This document shows, one piece after another, positions 1-9,631 of a DNA stretch of 26,866 nt. A program made the position numbers and the translations under genes. The stretch's first letter is position 1, and each line of letters starts with the position of its first letter. The stretch is taken from positions 1-26,866 of IMG/VR virus record IMGVR_UViG_3300033273_000738, one strand, 5' to 3'. This stretch comes from a virus. Under the pieces are notes generated by a model. It saw only the letters and a list, made by a program, of their open reading frames with translations, was not told the origin of the DNA and searched no databases.

Positions 1-183
1 GGTACTCCATCATCACCTGGTGGTCCTGGTGGACCTGGTACTCCATCATCACCTGGTGGACCTGGTACTCCATCATCACCTGGTGGTCCTGGTGGACCTG
101 GTACTCCATCATCACCTGGTGGTCCTGGTGGTCCTGGTTCTGTTGAAGCTGGACCTGGTGGACCTGGTGGACCTGGTGGTCCT
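1..183 (-). repeat. Collagen-like Gly-Pro-Pro coding repeat
   Basis: Tandem units of 24 or 36 bases encode [12 protein letters not shown] and the shorter GPP-GDD-GVP, preceded by a plain GPP run. Gly occupies every third position except in one interruption (PASTEP). Proline is frequent in the Y position, as in collagens. The array continues past the left edge, so its full length is unknown. Confidence 0.9.
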
Positions 184-1958
184 GCTGGAAGATCTGCAGG
201 ATTCATCCATGCTGGTTTTGTATTACTATTATCCCATTTTAAGAGATAACCATCACCAGATGCTCCGGGATCTGCCAAAAATGTTGTGGAATTTGGACCA
301 TCTTGATATACAAGATCTCCTGCGGTTCCACCAGCAAGATCATCTGCTACTATATCGGCATACAAATTACCACCAACATAAAGATCTCCACCAATTGTTG
401 TGATACCACCAGCAGCGGCAAGTGTTACCGCAATACCAGCAGAAGGTCCAGTGAATGATACTGCACCACCTACATTTAAATCTAGTCCAATATTTACACT
501 TTTTTCTACACCAATACCACCCTCAGTAATAATAGAACCACTATCTTTACCTGCAGATTCCGTGATTACATTTATAAGTAATTGGTCATCAATCTGAACA
601 ACACCATTCTCATCAACCGCATCAAGAATTAAATTTCCTGTTCCTGATTTGGCGCTTATAGTGTTTGTATCTACTACAACATTAGCAAGAGTTGAAATTC
701 CAGTAACTGTCAAATTACTAAGTTGAAGTATATTAAGATCAAGTGTTCCTACAGTGGCAACACCAGAAACTCTAAGGTTCTGTGCTGTTATTGCAGCACC
801 AACCGTCAAATTTTTATCAATACCAACTCCACCATCAATTTGAACGGCACCAGTGTTACTGTCACCTAAAATGTTATTGTTTATATTAGTAAACTTTGCC
901 GTATCTGAAACATTAAGTATATCTAAGTCTGTTGTTCCATCTACATCTAAATTAAAATTGGCAACAATATTATTATTAAAAGTTGCAATTCCAGCAACAT
1001 ATAGTTCGTCTAAATCTGATAAACCATCTACTGTTAGTTTTTGATCAACGTCTAAATCGTTTTCAAATGTTGAAATTCCAGTTACAGTTAGATTATCAAT
1101 AAAAACACCACCACTAAATGTAGATATACCAAGAACATCTAATAATTGTGTTGGTATTGTGCTTCCGATACCAACCCTATTATTATTGAAATCAAAATAG
1201 AAATTTTCTGCACCATCTACAAGACCAGCAGTATTATGAAACTGAATTTGACCTATAGTTCCACCAGCACCTGACTGAACAGAATTTGCATTGACCCACA
1301 AAAGACCACCGGTTGAATTTTTTACCAGTATGTCATTAGTACCTCCTGGTTGATTTAAAGAATCATAAATCGTCCCTGTGATTCTAAAATCACCATTTAA
1401 ATGTAATCTTTCAGTAGGATCTGTTGTTCCGATACCAACTGAACCAATACCAGTTGTTGTAATTACTGTACCACCGGTGCCTACAGTAATCCTATCTCCA
1501 GCAGTAAAGAACCCATCATCAAAAGTAAATCTACTATCTGTAGCAAAATCATTATTATTTTTGAATAATACAGAATTATTATCTCCAGGAGGTGCAACTG
1601 TGATTGTTACTGCAACACCTGGTTGTGGTAATTGAATACCTTCTGCAGTAATTGCATTACCTTCAAAATTTAGTTGTGTTGTACTGCTCAGACCACCAAC
1701 AAGTTCATTTTCCTCAAATACACTAATTGAACCAGGAATAATACCACCTTGGTTCGGAATCCAAAATCTTTCTCCCGGTCTATCAATAAAACCAACAACA
1801 ATATACTGTTGTCCTGCTGGTAAGTTTGGAGAACCGCTAATATTGGGAGGATCTCCAAGGTTTGGTTCGGCATCACCTGGAGACAAATATCTATATCTAT
1901 CGGAAGTTAATCCCGATTGTGGGGTTTTTTTATAGCGACCTGAAATATATTTGGACAT
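1..1958 (-). CDS. Collagen-like, fibre-type virion structural protein (3' end beyond window)
   Basis: Open frame from an ATG at 1958 running off the left edge (652 codons visible, no stop), so the C-terminus is missing. The N-terminal part (about residues 1-150) is unique. The middle has short beta-rich motifs of the type [16 protein letters not shown], familiar from marine T4-like phage fibres. Around residue 570 comes a GYLLKWDNS segment, and from about residue 592 a collagen-like Gly-X-Y tract built from [12 protein letters not shown] units continues to the edge. The frame is intact through the repeat. It begins 6 bases after the stop of the upstream structural gene, so the two are probably co-transcribed in the late structural operon. 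The likely role is a tail or baseplate-attached fibre or another exposed virion protein. The fibre-like architecture is seen directly; the exact virion position is inference. Confidence 0.8.
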   Translation of the reverse strand, partial: MSKYISGRYKKTPQSGLTSDRYRYLSPGDAEPNLGDPPNISGSPNLPAGQQYIVVGFIDRPGERFWIPNQGGIIPGSISVFEENELVGGLSSTTQLNFEGNAITAEGIQLPQPGVAVTITVAPPGDNNSVLFKNNNDFATDSRFTFDDGFFTAGDRITVGTGGTVITTTGIGSVGIGTTDPTERLHLNGDFRITGTIYDSLNQPGGTNDILVKNSTGGLLWVNANSVQSGAGGTIGQIQFHNTAGLVDGAENFYFDFNNNRVGIGSTIPTQLLDVLGISTFSGGVFIDNLTVTGISTFENDLDVDQKLTVDGLSDLDELYVAGIATFNNNIVANFNLDVDGTTDLDILNVSDTAKFTNINNNILGDSNTGAVQIDGGVGIDKNLTVGAAITAQNLRVSGVATVGTLDLNILQLSNLTVTGISTLANVVVDTNTISAKSGTGNLILDAVDENGVVQIDDQLLINVITESAGKDSGSIITEGGIGVEKSVNIGLDLNVGGAVSFTGPSAGIAVTLAAAGGITTIGGDLYVGGNLYADIVADDLAGGTAGDLVYQDGPNSTTFLADPGASGDGYLLKWDNSNTKPAWMNPADLPAGPPGPPGPPGPASTEPGPPGPPGDDGVPGPPGPPGDDGVPGPPGDDGVPGPPGPPGDDGV

Positions 1959-1964
1959 TTCTTA

Positions 1965-2636
1965 TCAAGTAGTACTGTTCTCTAAGATGCTCATAATAAA
2001 TTCCATTTGCAATGGAGCAACTTGCCCTCCACTAACATATGTATGTGCGATTCCGGCAACGACACCAGTATTAGTAGTAAACGTAAGAGAAGTTCCAACA
2101 GGACCGGTAATACTATCAACAATAAAAGATTTTTGTGGATCTGGGAAAATGGATGTAGTTATACCACCAACGTAAGAACCACAACTAAATTCAATTCCAC
2201 TCATTGTGATCTCATCATTTGTCTCAAATCCATGAGGTGTTGATGTTTCTACAGTTGTAATACCTGTATTGTTATCATATTGAACGGTGCTTATTGCAAC
2301 AACACCACTCTGAACTCCTTCAATTACAACAGAATCTTGCACCAATGCCGATCTTTCTAATACTAATCTACCATCAACAATAACTAATGTATCTTGTGGT
2401 GGTATTTCACCATTTCTAATAACTCTAATATTTCTAGTGTTGCCCGATGTCTTATTTGCAGTACTCTTTCTTCTATGCGTAAAAGTAACCGTTGGATAAG
2501 TATTCACTCCAACATTAGCAACAGATGCATAAAGAACAATAGATGAAACTCCAGTTGGTGCAGTATAGACAGTTTGTTCTCCTGGTGCTACAGGAACTGC
2601 AATTGTAATAAACTTATTAAGTGGTGCGATTGCCAT
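1965..2636 (-). CDS. Putative virion structural protein (223 aa)
   Basis: Starts MAIAPLNKFITIAVPVAP and is rich in Val, Thr and Ile with few charges. It looks like an all-beta protein, and I see no transmembrane segment or enzyme motif. The segment around residues 10-45 (GEQTVYTAPTGVSSIVLYAS) resembles the small beta-sandwich virion proteins found next to fibre genes in T4-like cyanophages. It sits 1 base after the stop of the 1002-residue fibre-type protein and 6 bases before the collagen-like protein, so it is translated as part of the same late operon. Its role is probably a fibre- or neck-associated virion component. That is inferred from position and composition; I do not recognise a named family. 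Confidence 0.7.
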   Translation of the reverse strand: MAIAPLNKFITIAVPVAPGEQTVYTAPTGVSSIVLYASVANVGVNTYPTVTFTHRRKSTANKTSGNTRNIRVIRNGEIPPQDTLVIVDGRLVLERSALVQDSVVIEGVQSGVVAISTVQYDNNTGITTVETSTPHGFETNDEITMSGIEFSCGSYVGGITTSIFPDPQKSFIVDSITGPVGTSLTFTTNTGVVAGIAHTYVSGGQVAPLQMEFIMSILENSTT

Positions 2637-2637
2637 A

Positions 2638-5600
2638 TTATCTCAACGCAAGTATTAGTGGTGTAACTTCTGCCTGAATTGCTTTACTAAAGTCCCTTCC
2701 TCTAACTGTAGATGTGGTTTGATCGACTTGAATTCCCTCACCGATATCAAAGTTTCCTTTTTGGTCTGTTGAAGTGAATGGAATTTGAGCTCCCTTACTA
2801 GCAACAACCTCATTCGCTTTTATTGGAAGAGCGCCTTGGAAAGGTAGTGATGTATTTATGCTAGTACCCGAACCAACATATTCAAAAGAATGAGAACTGG
2901 TTAGGATACGACTAATTCTTTGTAAGGTAAAGGGGTCATCCTCAAATAGTTCGTAAGGAACAAATTCATTAAAAGTCATTGTAGTTATTCCAGTCGTGTT
3001 CTCTGTTGCTTCAGAGATTGTAAAATAAATTGGTTTCATAACTGCAGTTGCAATTCCCGTATTACCATCCACATCTACTACAATATTTTGAGTAGGTAGA
3101 TAGTTTCTTCCAGAATTAATAACATCAATTTCGGTTAAAATTCCATCTTCATTAACAGTAGCACTTGCTTCTGCAACGATACTCTGTGGTCCTTTTGGAA
3201 TAAGAGTTCCATCATTATCTCTAATAATAACTGATGGTGGAGATGTAGGAGAAAATCCTCCTGGAGAACCAATAACTTTAATGCTTGAAAGTTCTTGAAG
3301 TGGTGCTGTTATTCTTCCAGTTGCTTGTTCTGCTGTAGGAACATCTGGATAGTTTGATAAGTCAATTTGGAAGTATAATGCTTGTCCATCAAAAGGTCTT
3401 CTTGGATTATTGTTCGTATCTGTAACTCCTTTACCAACAACTACATCAGAATTATCTCCAGGAATAACTCCAGCATTTACTTTACCAGTAAATTGTGTTG
3501 CACCAAGACCAACAGCAACTAGTCCAAAATTACCAAACGATGAGTTGGAGTTTGTAAGATCGCATTGTGCTCCAGTATCGGCATAGATTGCAATATCATT
3601 ATTGATTGTGAAGATAGAAACCAACTGAGCGTATGCATTGTTGGTCAGAGATACACCTATACCATTTTCATTATATTGTGTGAATGAATCACAAACCATT
3701 GATTTTAAATCTGCTCCAGGAATTACTGTTCCTGAATAATTTGCTACTGCATCATCACCATTAATCCTCATACCAATACTCTTGGTCATGAAGTTGGTAC
3801 AGTTTCTAACGTATGGAGATCTCCAACGATTTGTGGGACCTTCATCTGCTGGACCAGCGGCAGTATATCCACTGTTTGCAGTTACTCCAGTTATTGGGAA
3901 TGCAACTGCACCTGCACCAGTATGAGCAACACCAACAGTTTCACCAGCAAAATTTAAATTCTCAATCAGACATCCTCTTCTGACCCAGAAAACATCCAAA
4001 GTTGGATTTTGTGGTTCAATAGTGACTAGTCTTAAATCCTCTCCAGTAATTGATACATCTCTTTGAAGACCAATTGGATTATTTTCAACATATCTTCCAG
4101 GACGAATCTTAATTGTATCTCCAGGTTGAGCAATCGCTGCCGCAGCTCCAACAGTTGCTTTAGCATCACCTTCCAATAATCCAGTGTTTGAATCATCACC
4201 ATCTTTAGATACCCAAATCGTATTCTCTGTTTCTACACCAGATGGTCTCCAAGATACACCAGCACCAACAGACGCTAAACGATAATCTTTTCCATTAACT
4301 CCAGTTTGTTGATTTATATCAATTATTGCATTCTCAAGTTCTAATGTATTTTCTAACTTAGTTTCTTGACCAACAAAGAGTTTTTCACCAATAGCAGTAC
4401 CACCGACCACCTGTAATGCTGCTACGGCATTAGAGGCAGTTGCTCCAGTAGTAGATTCTACTTTAGTATCATTACCAACAAAGAGTTTTTCACCAATAGC
4501 AGTACCGCCAACAACTTGTAATGCTGCTACGGCATTAGAAGCAGTTGCTCCAGTAGTAGATTCTACTTTAGTATCATTACCAACAAAGAGTTTTTCACCA
4601 ATAGCAGTACCACCGACCACTTGTAATGCTGCCGTAACACCTGATCCTACAGCTCCAGTAGTAGATTCTACTTTGGTATCTTTACCAACAAATAACCTCT
4701 TAACAATTCCAACACCACCATCTACGTGAACAGATCCATTCGCTGAACTTGTAGCATCAAATGGGTCATTAAATGTTGCTAATTCATTAACATTTAATGT
4801 TCCATTTACATCTAGATCAAACCCTGGATTATTTGTTTTTATTCCAACTTGGGTCATCCTATAGATTGGAGCACTATTACCAGTTCCTACATATCCCCAC
4901 AAGTCCTGTGTTTGTATTCTTACAATTTCTATGGGATTACCGATATCAGCGATTGGAATGGTTGTATCTGTTCCTAAACCAAGACTATTAATCTGTCTAT
5001 AATTAAATACTGTAAATGACTGCGCTGCACCAACATAAGGATCTGCCGGATCAGTGGAACTTGATATGTAACGACCCTCATCCTGAACAAAAATACCTTC
5101 AGAGAATGCTGGTTCAAATGTTACCCAGCGAATACCATATTCATCACGGTTTAGGAACGCACCATTATCACCATGAGAACCGGCAGAATCATAAATGTTT
5201 CTTCTTACTGATAGAGTTTCTAAATCAAGACTTAATTTTCCCTGCGTAGAATTGTTGAAATCAGTAATTCCAACTCCAGGATTTGTGGTTCCTATACCAA
5301 CAGTGCCTAGACCGGTAATTACAACTGTATTTTCCTCTTCAGAATTAAATTGAAACTTTTGTACGGGTGTTGCCGTGAATATACCAACTCTATCTGTTCT
5401 AGTATCAGCAGTAAATACAGTTCCACCAACACCAACATCAAAAGATATTTTTGCAGTAAGAAAATCAACATCTAAGTTTCCTTCGATAGTTACATCTTTC
5501 TTGAAGGTCGCATTCTCATAAAAGAGTGCCTCTCCTGTAATATCAATTCCATTTAGGCAAGTTTTTCCCCATATGGTTACATTTTCAAGTACTGAATCAC

Positions 5601-5646
5601 CAGACCTAGTAAATGTTATGTTTGATGGTACGGGACATTGTGCCAT
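2638..5646 (-). CDS. Large fibre-type structural protein with internal repeats and beta-helix-like domain (1002 aa)
   Basis: Starts MAQCPVPSNITFTRSGDS. Residues 1-280 carry beta-strand motifs such as VGIGTTNPGVGI and VGIKTNNPGFDLDVNG, typical of marine phage fibre proteins. Residues about 285-425 are four tandem copies of a 35-residue unit (core ALQVVGGTAIGEKLFVG). From about residue 476 a segment beginning IWVSKDGDDSNTG and continuing with GDTIKIRPGRYVENNPI resembles the right-handed beta-helix (pectate-lyase-like) domains used by phages for receptor binding or glycan cleavage. No catalytic residues can be assigned by eye. The C-terminal part has GSPGGFSPTSPPSVII-like strands. Short gaps to both neighbours (9 bases upstream, 1 base downstream) place it in the late structural operon. 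A fibre or baseplate-attached role is inferred. Confidence 0.8.
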   Translation of the reverse strand: MAQCPVPSNITFTRSGDSVLENVTIWGKTCLNGIDITGEALFYENATFKKDVTIEGNLDVDFLTAKISFDVGVGGTVFTADTRTDRVGIFTATPVQKFQFNSEEENTVVITGLGTVGIGTTNPGVGITDFNNSTQGKLSLDLETLSVRRNIYDSAGSHGDNGAFLNRDEYGIRWVTFEPAFSEGIFVQDEGRYISSSTDPADPYVGAAQSFTVFNYRQINSLGLGTDTTIPIADIGNPIEIVRIQTQDLWGYVGTGNSAPIYRMTQVGIKTNNPGFDLDVNGTLNVNELATFNDPFDATSSANGSVHVDGGVGIVKRLFVGKDTKVESTTGAVGSGVTAALQVVGGTAIGEKLFVGNDTKVESTTGATASNAVAALQVVGGTAIGEKLFVGNDTKVESTTGATASNAVAALQVVGGTAIGEKLFVGQETKLENTLELENAIIDINQQTGVNGKDYRLASVGAGVSWRPSGVETENTIWVSKDGDDSNTGLLEGDAKATVGAAAAIAQPGDTIKIRPGRYVENNPIGLQRDVSITGEDLRLVTIEPQNPTLDVFWVRRGCLIENLNFAGETVGVAHTGAGAVAFPITGVTANSGYTAAGPADEGPTNRWRSPYVRNCTNFMTKSIGMRINGDDAVANYSGTVIPGADLKSMVCDSFTQYNENGIGVSLTNNAYAQLVSIFTINNDIAIYADTGAQCDLTNSNSSFGNFGLVAVGLGATQFTGKVNAGVIPGDNSDVVVGKGVTDTNNNPRRPFDGQALYFQIDLSNYPDVPTAEQATGRITAPLQELSSIKVIGSPGGFSPTSPPSVIIRDNDGTLIPKGPQSIVAEASATVNEDGILTEIDVINSGRNYLPTQNIVVDVDGNTGIATAVMKPIYFTISEATENTTGITTMTFNEFVPYELFEDDPFTLQRISRILTSSHSFEYVGSGTSINTSLPFQGALPIKANEVVASKGAQIPFTSTDQKGNFDIGEGIQVDQTTSTVRGRDFSKAIQAEVTPLILALR
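4366..4790 (-). repeat. 105-bp tandem repeat inside the fibre gene
   Basis: The block CAACAAAGAG recurs at 4371, 4476 and 4581, with a diverged copy at 4686, so the spacing is exactly 105 bases (35 codons). The first three copies are nearly identical in DNA sequence, with only a few mostly silent changes, and the fourth is more diverged. This indicates recent unit duplication inside the coding region. The frame is preserved throughout. Confidence 0.92.
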
Positions 5647-5655
5647 TTTTAATCT

Positions 5656-6255
5656 TTATATGAAGTTTATATCTAAAATATTACTCTCACCACCAACAAT
5701 AGTACTAACTGCAGAAGAAACTGGTGATGCCGACGCAGCTATTGCCAAATCTGAGACGAGTGTTCCTGTGAATGCTTTGATCATTGTACTGGATAATAAT
5801 GAATCAGCAAGAGATCCTTTTTTTGACTTAATATCGACTTCTTGTCCAATAATTTTTACATCTTTAGTTTTATTTTCTTCTTCATATCCAATTCTAATTT
5901 TAGGAGATTGGATTACAATTTCACGACTTGCCTCAAGAACTATCTGTTTTCCACTTATTCTTACTGCTCCCTTTTCTGCATTAACTGTACAATCACCTTT
6001 ATGTGCGATAAAGGAAAATGCAGTTCCACTCTTAGATGCTAAATTAGGATGAGATCCTGCTTCAAATTGCATGAACCCTTCACTGTAAAATTTTGTAAGA
6101 CCACTCTCAGTATGTGCCTGAACAAATTTCACATTAGAATCAGTTGTTGACATTAAAGAGAACGATGCTCTTCCAGGAGTTCCCATTACAGGATTTCCTG
6201 TTTCTATTTGAAGTTTTGGTCCATATCCATCAAAAACTCTAGTTTCTTGTGCCAT
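5656..6255 (-). CDS. Putative spike/needle-like structural protein (199 aa)
   Basis: I use the ATG at 6255 (MAQETRVFDGYGP), which lies two bases after the upstream stop. A TTG six bases earlier is a less likely start. Residues about 85-145 alternate hydrophobic and polar residues in short strands (CTVNAEKGAVRISGKQIVLE, then IVIQSPKIRIGYEE and VKIIGQEVDIKSKKG). This resembles the beta-helical spike repeats of T4 gp5 and VgrG proteins. The C-terminus is Ala/Ser-rich. It sits in the baseplate gene run downstream of the gp27-like and gp5-like genes, so a membrane-piercing spike or a spike-associated protein is plausible. The fold assignment rests on strand pattern only. Confidence 0.65.
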   Translation of the reverse strand: MAQETRVFDGYGPKLQIETGNPVMGTPGRASFSLMSTTDSNVKFVQAHTESGLTKFYSEGFMQFEAGSHPNLASKSGTAFSFIAHKGDCTVNAEKGAVRISGKQIVLEASREIVIQSPKIRIGYEEENKTKDVKIIGQEVDIKSKKGSLADSLLSSTMIKAFTGTLVSDLAIAASASPVSSAVSTIVGGESNILDINFI

Positions 6256-6257
6256 AA

Positions 6258-7748
6258 TCAACTACTAATACAATCAATAACTTTAATGATCTCGGATGGT
6301 GGAGGAGTGGTTGTCATTATTGGTCTCAATATTGCTCCACTAATATTTAGAGTGGGTAATCCATTGTATGCAAATGGTTTCGGAGTTGCTCTTATAACTC
6401 TTCCATTTTCAATTTCAAGATCTACTCCCTCAATTCCTCCATCTCTCTCAATTCTTTCAATTTCTTCTTCAGTGATGTCACTACCAGGATCTTCAATAAT
6501 AATTTCTCTAATAAAGAGTGGCAATTCATCAATTTCTGCAGGATAATTTGCACCTTCACTTGTCATGACAACGGCAGTGATTTGACCAAAAGTCGGTGAT
6601 GTTGGAACCTGATCAATAATTGCTCTACCATATGCACCATAACCCTTATTACAACTATCCTGGAATGTTACAATAGGTGCTTCAGTATATCCAACTCCAG
6701 GATCGGTCAATTCAACTCCAACAATACTTCCAATCTTTAGAACATCTCCAACAGCATCTTCTGTATCTACATTATTAATTATACCTCCAAGCAGTGCATT
6801 TCCTGCTCCACCAATACCATCACCACCAAAGAAACTTACAGTGGGAAGACCACACTTAGTAACGTTACCAAAATTACATGGTTCTAATGATGATGATTCA
6901 CCAAGTGGTGATCCAAAAATATTCCACTTACCATATGCTCTTTCAAAATCATTTGATAAATTGGCAGCACCTTGTGATATTGCCGTACCACTAAGAACGG
7001 TGTTCCATATACTATCTTGATCTTCTTCACTTAAGTCCTTGAGTGGTCCCTGATCAATCTTATATTTACTCGTGGCAGGACAAATTTTTTCATCATCACA
7101 ACTGAATAAGTTTTGAATTTTTCTTGCCAGACTAATTCCAGTAAGAAGAAAATCTTTTACATTGAAATTGAAAATTCCACCAGTGAAAGCATTTAAAATG
7201 TTACTAATTGGTTCAATTAATGGTCCGGCAATTGAATCGACAATATTAACTACATTATTAGTAAAGGCACCGACAATTTCTTGTGCAACACATGCCGTAC
7301 CACTCAGAACATTTTTTGCGGCAGCAGTAATAATATCGGTAAAGGCATCCTTTGCACCATTCATTACCTTTGTTGCGGCACAGAATAGACCATCAAACAG
7401 GGTCTGAACCAAAGGAATAAGTGGTGTCTCAATTGCAATAATTTCAGGAATTGTCCTTCCTATACTTGCTAGAAATTTCTCCAGTAATTTTATCCCAATA
7501 GGTATTAGTTTGGCAAGTTCATCTTGAAGACCACCAAGCATTGTATTAATAAGTCCGTTGGCAGTATCACCAACTATGTTTACAACATCATTTATTTCAT
7601 TTGGGAGATTTAATACTGCAGAGTCAATTCTTCCAATACGATCAAAAAAGTTTTCTGTATATGCTTCTATTTTTGCAAGAGTATTGTCCTTACAAGGATC
7701 TGCCATGAAGACTGTTGTTCCAGTCGTTAATGATGCACAAGTAGCCAT
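6258..7748 (-). CDS. Putative virion structural protein (496 aa)
   Basis: Begins MATCASLTTGTTVFMADPCKD behind a strong Shine-Dalgarno (AGGAGG, 8 bases before the ATG) and a late-promoter-like motif. Residues about 25-215 form long amphipathic or hydrophobic helices (for example GLINTMLGGLQDELAKLIP and NVLSGTACVAQEIVGAFTNN). Residues about 340-400 contain the VELTDPGVGYTEAPIVTF motif seen in marine T4-like phage structural proteins. The C-terminal tail is acidic, then proline-rich. Nine or so cysteines are scattered along it. The strong initiation signals suggest an abundant virion protein. The exact role is unknown; its place between the gp5-like gene and the spike-like gene suggests baseplate or tail. 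Confidence 0.7.
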   Translation of the reverse strand: MATCASLTTGTTVFMADPCKDNTLAKIEAYTENFFDRIGRIDSAVLNLPNEINDVVNIVGDTANGLINTMLGGLQDELAKLIPIGIKLLEKFLASIGRTIPEIIAIETPLIPLVQTLFDGLFCAATKVMNGAKDAFTDIITAAAKNVLSGTACVAQEIVGAFTNNVVNIVDSIAGPLIEPISNILNAFTGGIFNFNVKDFLLTGISLARKIQNLFSCDDEKICPATSKYKIDQGPLKDLSEEDQDSIWNTVLSGTAISQGAANLSNDFERAYGKWNIFGSPLGESSSLEPCNFGNVTKCGLPTVSFFGGDGIGGAGNALLGGIINNVDTEDAVGDVLKIGSIVGVELTDPGVGYTEAPIVTFQDSCNKGYGAYGRAIIDQVPTSPTFGQITAVVMTSEGANYPAEIDELPLFIREIIIEDPGSDITEEEIERIERDGGIEGVDLEIENGRVIRATPKPFAYNGLPTLNISGAILRPIMTTTPPPSEIIKVIDCISS

Positions 7749-7756
7749 TTATATTA

Positions 7757-7777
7757 CCTCCTTAGTTCGTATTTATC
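7757..7777 (-). promoter_or_regulatory. Late-type promoter motif and strong RBS
   Basis: On the minus strand GATAAATA (7777-7770) matches the T4-like late promoter core NATAAATA in seven of seven fixed positions. It is followed by TAAGGAGGT, a near-perfect Shine-Dalgarno, 8 bases before the ATG at 7748. The element lies just upstream of, and slightly within, the end of the preceding gene. Confidence 0.55.
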
Positions 7778-8375
7778 AAAATAATCCGGATAATCTAGAT
7801 ATTACCTTTGGTGGTTTTAAGAATTGACCTATTTTATTTTCGGTGTCACCTAAACCAAACTTAGAAAACAAATCTTCTTTTTTCTTCGCAGGAACAGTCT
7901 TATCTTTATTAGTGCATTTGGGTGTTGTTTCAGGAGTTTCATGTCCTGCATTTTCACTAAATTCTTGATTACTTCCAAATAATCCTTTTGCTTGTAAACT
8001 TACATAATAACCAGTCTCCGTATCAAATCTACCTGGACCAAATACTGTATTTTTGGTTCTTGGAATTATTCCAGTAATAAATGCTATTCCTCTTTTTCCA
8101 CCATATTTGAGTCCTATCACAGTATCTCCCTGAGAAATTCTCATAGACCTACGACGATCTGCTCCACCAGAACCATCACTATTTGAAGCAACTGCAATCG
8201 CATATTCAATATCAGCATCATCAATATCAGATTCTTTTGAAGAGTAAGTGTCAAAAATTGCGACTTTATATCTCCATCCCCAACCACCACCTTTTACTTG
8301 ATCTTCTTGCTTTTCAAAACCTACTACCTTACCCATAAAAAAGATGGGTGGTTCTTTACTTAAATTATTAGTCAT
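7776..8375 (-). CDS. gp5-like OB-fold baseplate hub protein without lysozyme domain (199 aa)
   Basis: Residues about 10-130 look like the OB-fold N-terminal domain of T4 gp5: FFMGKVVGFEKQEDQ, then WRYKVAIFDTY, SQGDTVIGLKYGGKRGIAFI and TGIIPRTKNTVFGPGRFDTE. T4 gp5 is 575 residues with OB, lysozyme and beta-helix parts; this protein stops after the OB domain plus a lysine-rich tail. The ATGA overlap with the upstream gp27-like gene suggests translational coupling and fits the gp27-gp5 partnership in the baseplate hub. The lysozyme-like and spike-like domains appear to be encoded separately nearby. The assignment is by motif and context and could be a different hub OB protein. Confidence 0.6.
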   Translation of the reverse strand: MTNNLSKEPPIFFMGKVVGFEKQEDQVKGGGWGWRYKVAIFDTYSSKESDIDDADIEYAIAVASNSDGSGGADRRRSMRISQGDTVIGLKYGGKRGIAFITGIIPRTKNTVFGPGRFDTETGYYVSLQAKGLFGSNQEFSENAGHETPETTPKCTNKDKTVPAKKKEDLFSKFGLGDTENKIGQFLKPPKVISRLSGLF

Positions 8376-9631
8376 AGTTTTTTATTTTTTTGAGTATATT
8401 TTCCAAACGAATCACGAACAAGAGTTAAAGAAGTAAAAGATCTCTTAGGATCAAAATGATGACATAAATCTAAAATCAAATAATTTCCACTTTGATTTAT
8501 ATCAAAAGGATTTGCTTCTTTCTTATCTGTGAGTTTTTCAAATTCACATTGTATTATATCACCGGCAAGTAGATTTAAATTACATGGTACTGTTATATCT
8601 ATGATTTGACTCATCAATAAATTATATCTCATTGCTGCCTTGGCAATATATTCTCTTGGATCATTATTTACATTTACATCAATATTAGGAGACAATAGTC
8701 CAACATCTAATACGAATTGATTTGTTCTAGAATAAGAATTATTCGTTTTTACTGGTTTATAATCAATGTCTCTACCCAAACTAGTCTGCAGTTCTTCATT
8801 TTCAATTTTAAATATAATTTCAGAGAACTCTGCCGTCAATGGATTAAAGAATATATTTCTAGACTCATAAACACCAGACTTCATGGCATTTATAATGTTC
8901 TGATTTTTTCTAATAGAAAATGAAGCAATTTTAAAATTATTGCGATCATCCTCGACTCCAGAAGTCAATGCACCATAATAGTAATATGTCTCTTTTGGTT
9001 CCTGTTTGATTAGATTATCAATTGCTCTATATTTAAATCCCTCTCTTGTTTGATAAAAGAAGAATCCGGGATTTCCTTTATTTGGCACCGACTTTGATGC
9101 AAGTTCAATTATTAAATCAAATGGTGTATCATTTGCACCGACAAAAGAATATGCATTTGAACTTTCATCAAAATTTGGTGATTCGGAATCTATATCTATA
9201 TTGAATGAATCTTTTAAGATTTTTTTCACAGAATTTGTTATTTTTCCATTATATTTTTTGGAGTTGGCAATATTATAATTTTCCAATCCTTCTCTAGAAA
9301 TCAAACTCATCATTACAGATTCTCTCTGTGACTCTTGGTTCAAATTAATAGCAGCATTGTTTAATAAAGTTCCTTCAAGTTTTCCTATCTTATACTTAAT
9401 TTCTTCTCCACCCGTAATTGGTAAGGTATTATAAATTGAACCTTGCAAGTTCCTTTTTTCATCTTTGAGGGAAAACCCGGTATCGACGAAGGATAAAGTT
9501 GCTGTTACATTTGGAGATAATAAACTTTCAAAGTAATCAAATCCAACAGTTTTTCCTGCAAGATCGACTTCTCTGTCATTCTTTGTAATGGTTAGTTTTT
9601 CGTATATTGAACTACTTGCCGTATTTGCCAT
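8372..9631 (-). CDS. gp27-like baseplate hub protein (419 aa)
   Basis: Starts MANTASSSIYEKLTITKNDR. It has the look of phage hub proteins of the gp27/gpD type: an N-terminal tube-like beta domain (residues 10-130), a middle domain with APF-type text (NAYSFVGANDTPFDLIIELA, then FFFYQTREGFKYRAIDNLI), and a C-terminal beta domain (ITVPCNLNLLAGDIIQCEFE, then NYLILDLCHHFDPKRSFTSL). The length is close to T4 gp27 (391 aa). It directly abuts the lysozyme-domain gene upstream and overlaps the gp5-like gene by four bases downstream. The hub trimer would hold the spike and connect it to the tail tube. Sequence similarity to T4 gp27 itself is too weak to be certain by eye. Confidence 0.6.
   Translation of the reverse strand: MANTASSSIYEKLTITKNDREVDLAGKTVGFDYFESLLSPNVTATLSFVDTGFSLKDEKRNLQGSIYNTLPITGGEEIKYKIGKLEGTLLNNAAINLNQESQRESVMMSLISREGLENYNIANSKKYNGKITNSVKKILKDSFNIDIDSESPNFDESSNAYSFVGANDTPFDLIIELASKSVPNKGNPGFFFYQTREGFKYRAIDNLIKQEPKETYYYYGALTSGVEDDRNNFKIASFSIRKNQNIINAMKSGVYESRNIFFNPLTAEFSEIIFKIENEELQTSLGRDIDYKPVKTNNSYSRTNQFVLDVGLLSPNIDVNVNNDPREYIAKAAMRYNLLMSQIIDITVPCNLNLLAGDIIQCEFEKLTDKKEANPFDINQSGNYLILDLCHHFDPKRSFTSLTLVRDSFGKYTQKNKKL

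Noticed and set aside
20-403. Plus-strand frame of 127 codons rich in Leu, Val, His and Asp
   Set aside because: It is the antisense image of the collagen-like repeat of the minus-strand gene; the repetitive text is explained by GPP codons read backwards.
4366-4790. CRISPR-like regular repeats
   Set aside because: The 105-base units are in-frame coding repeats without spacer structure; no cas gene is nearby.
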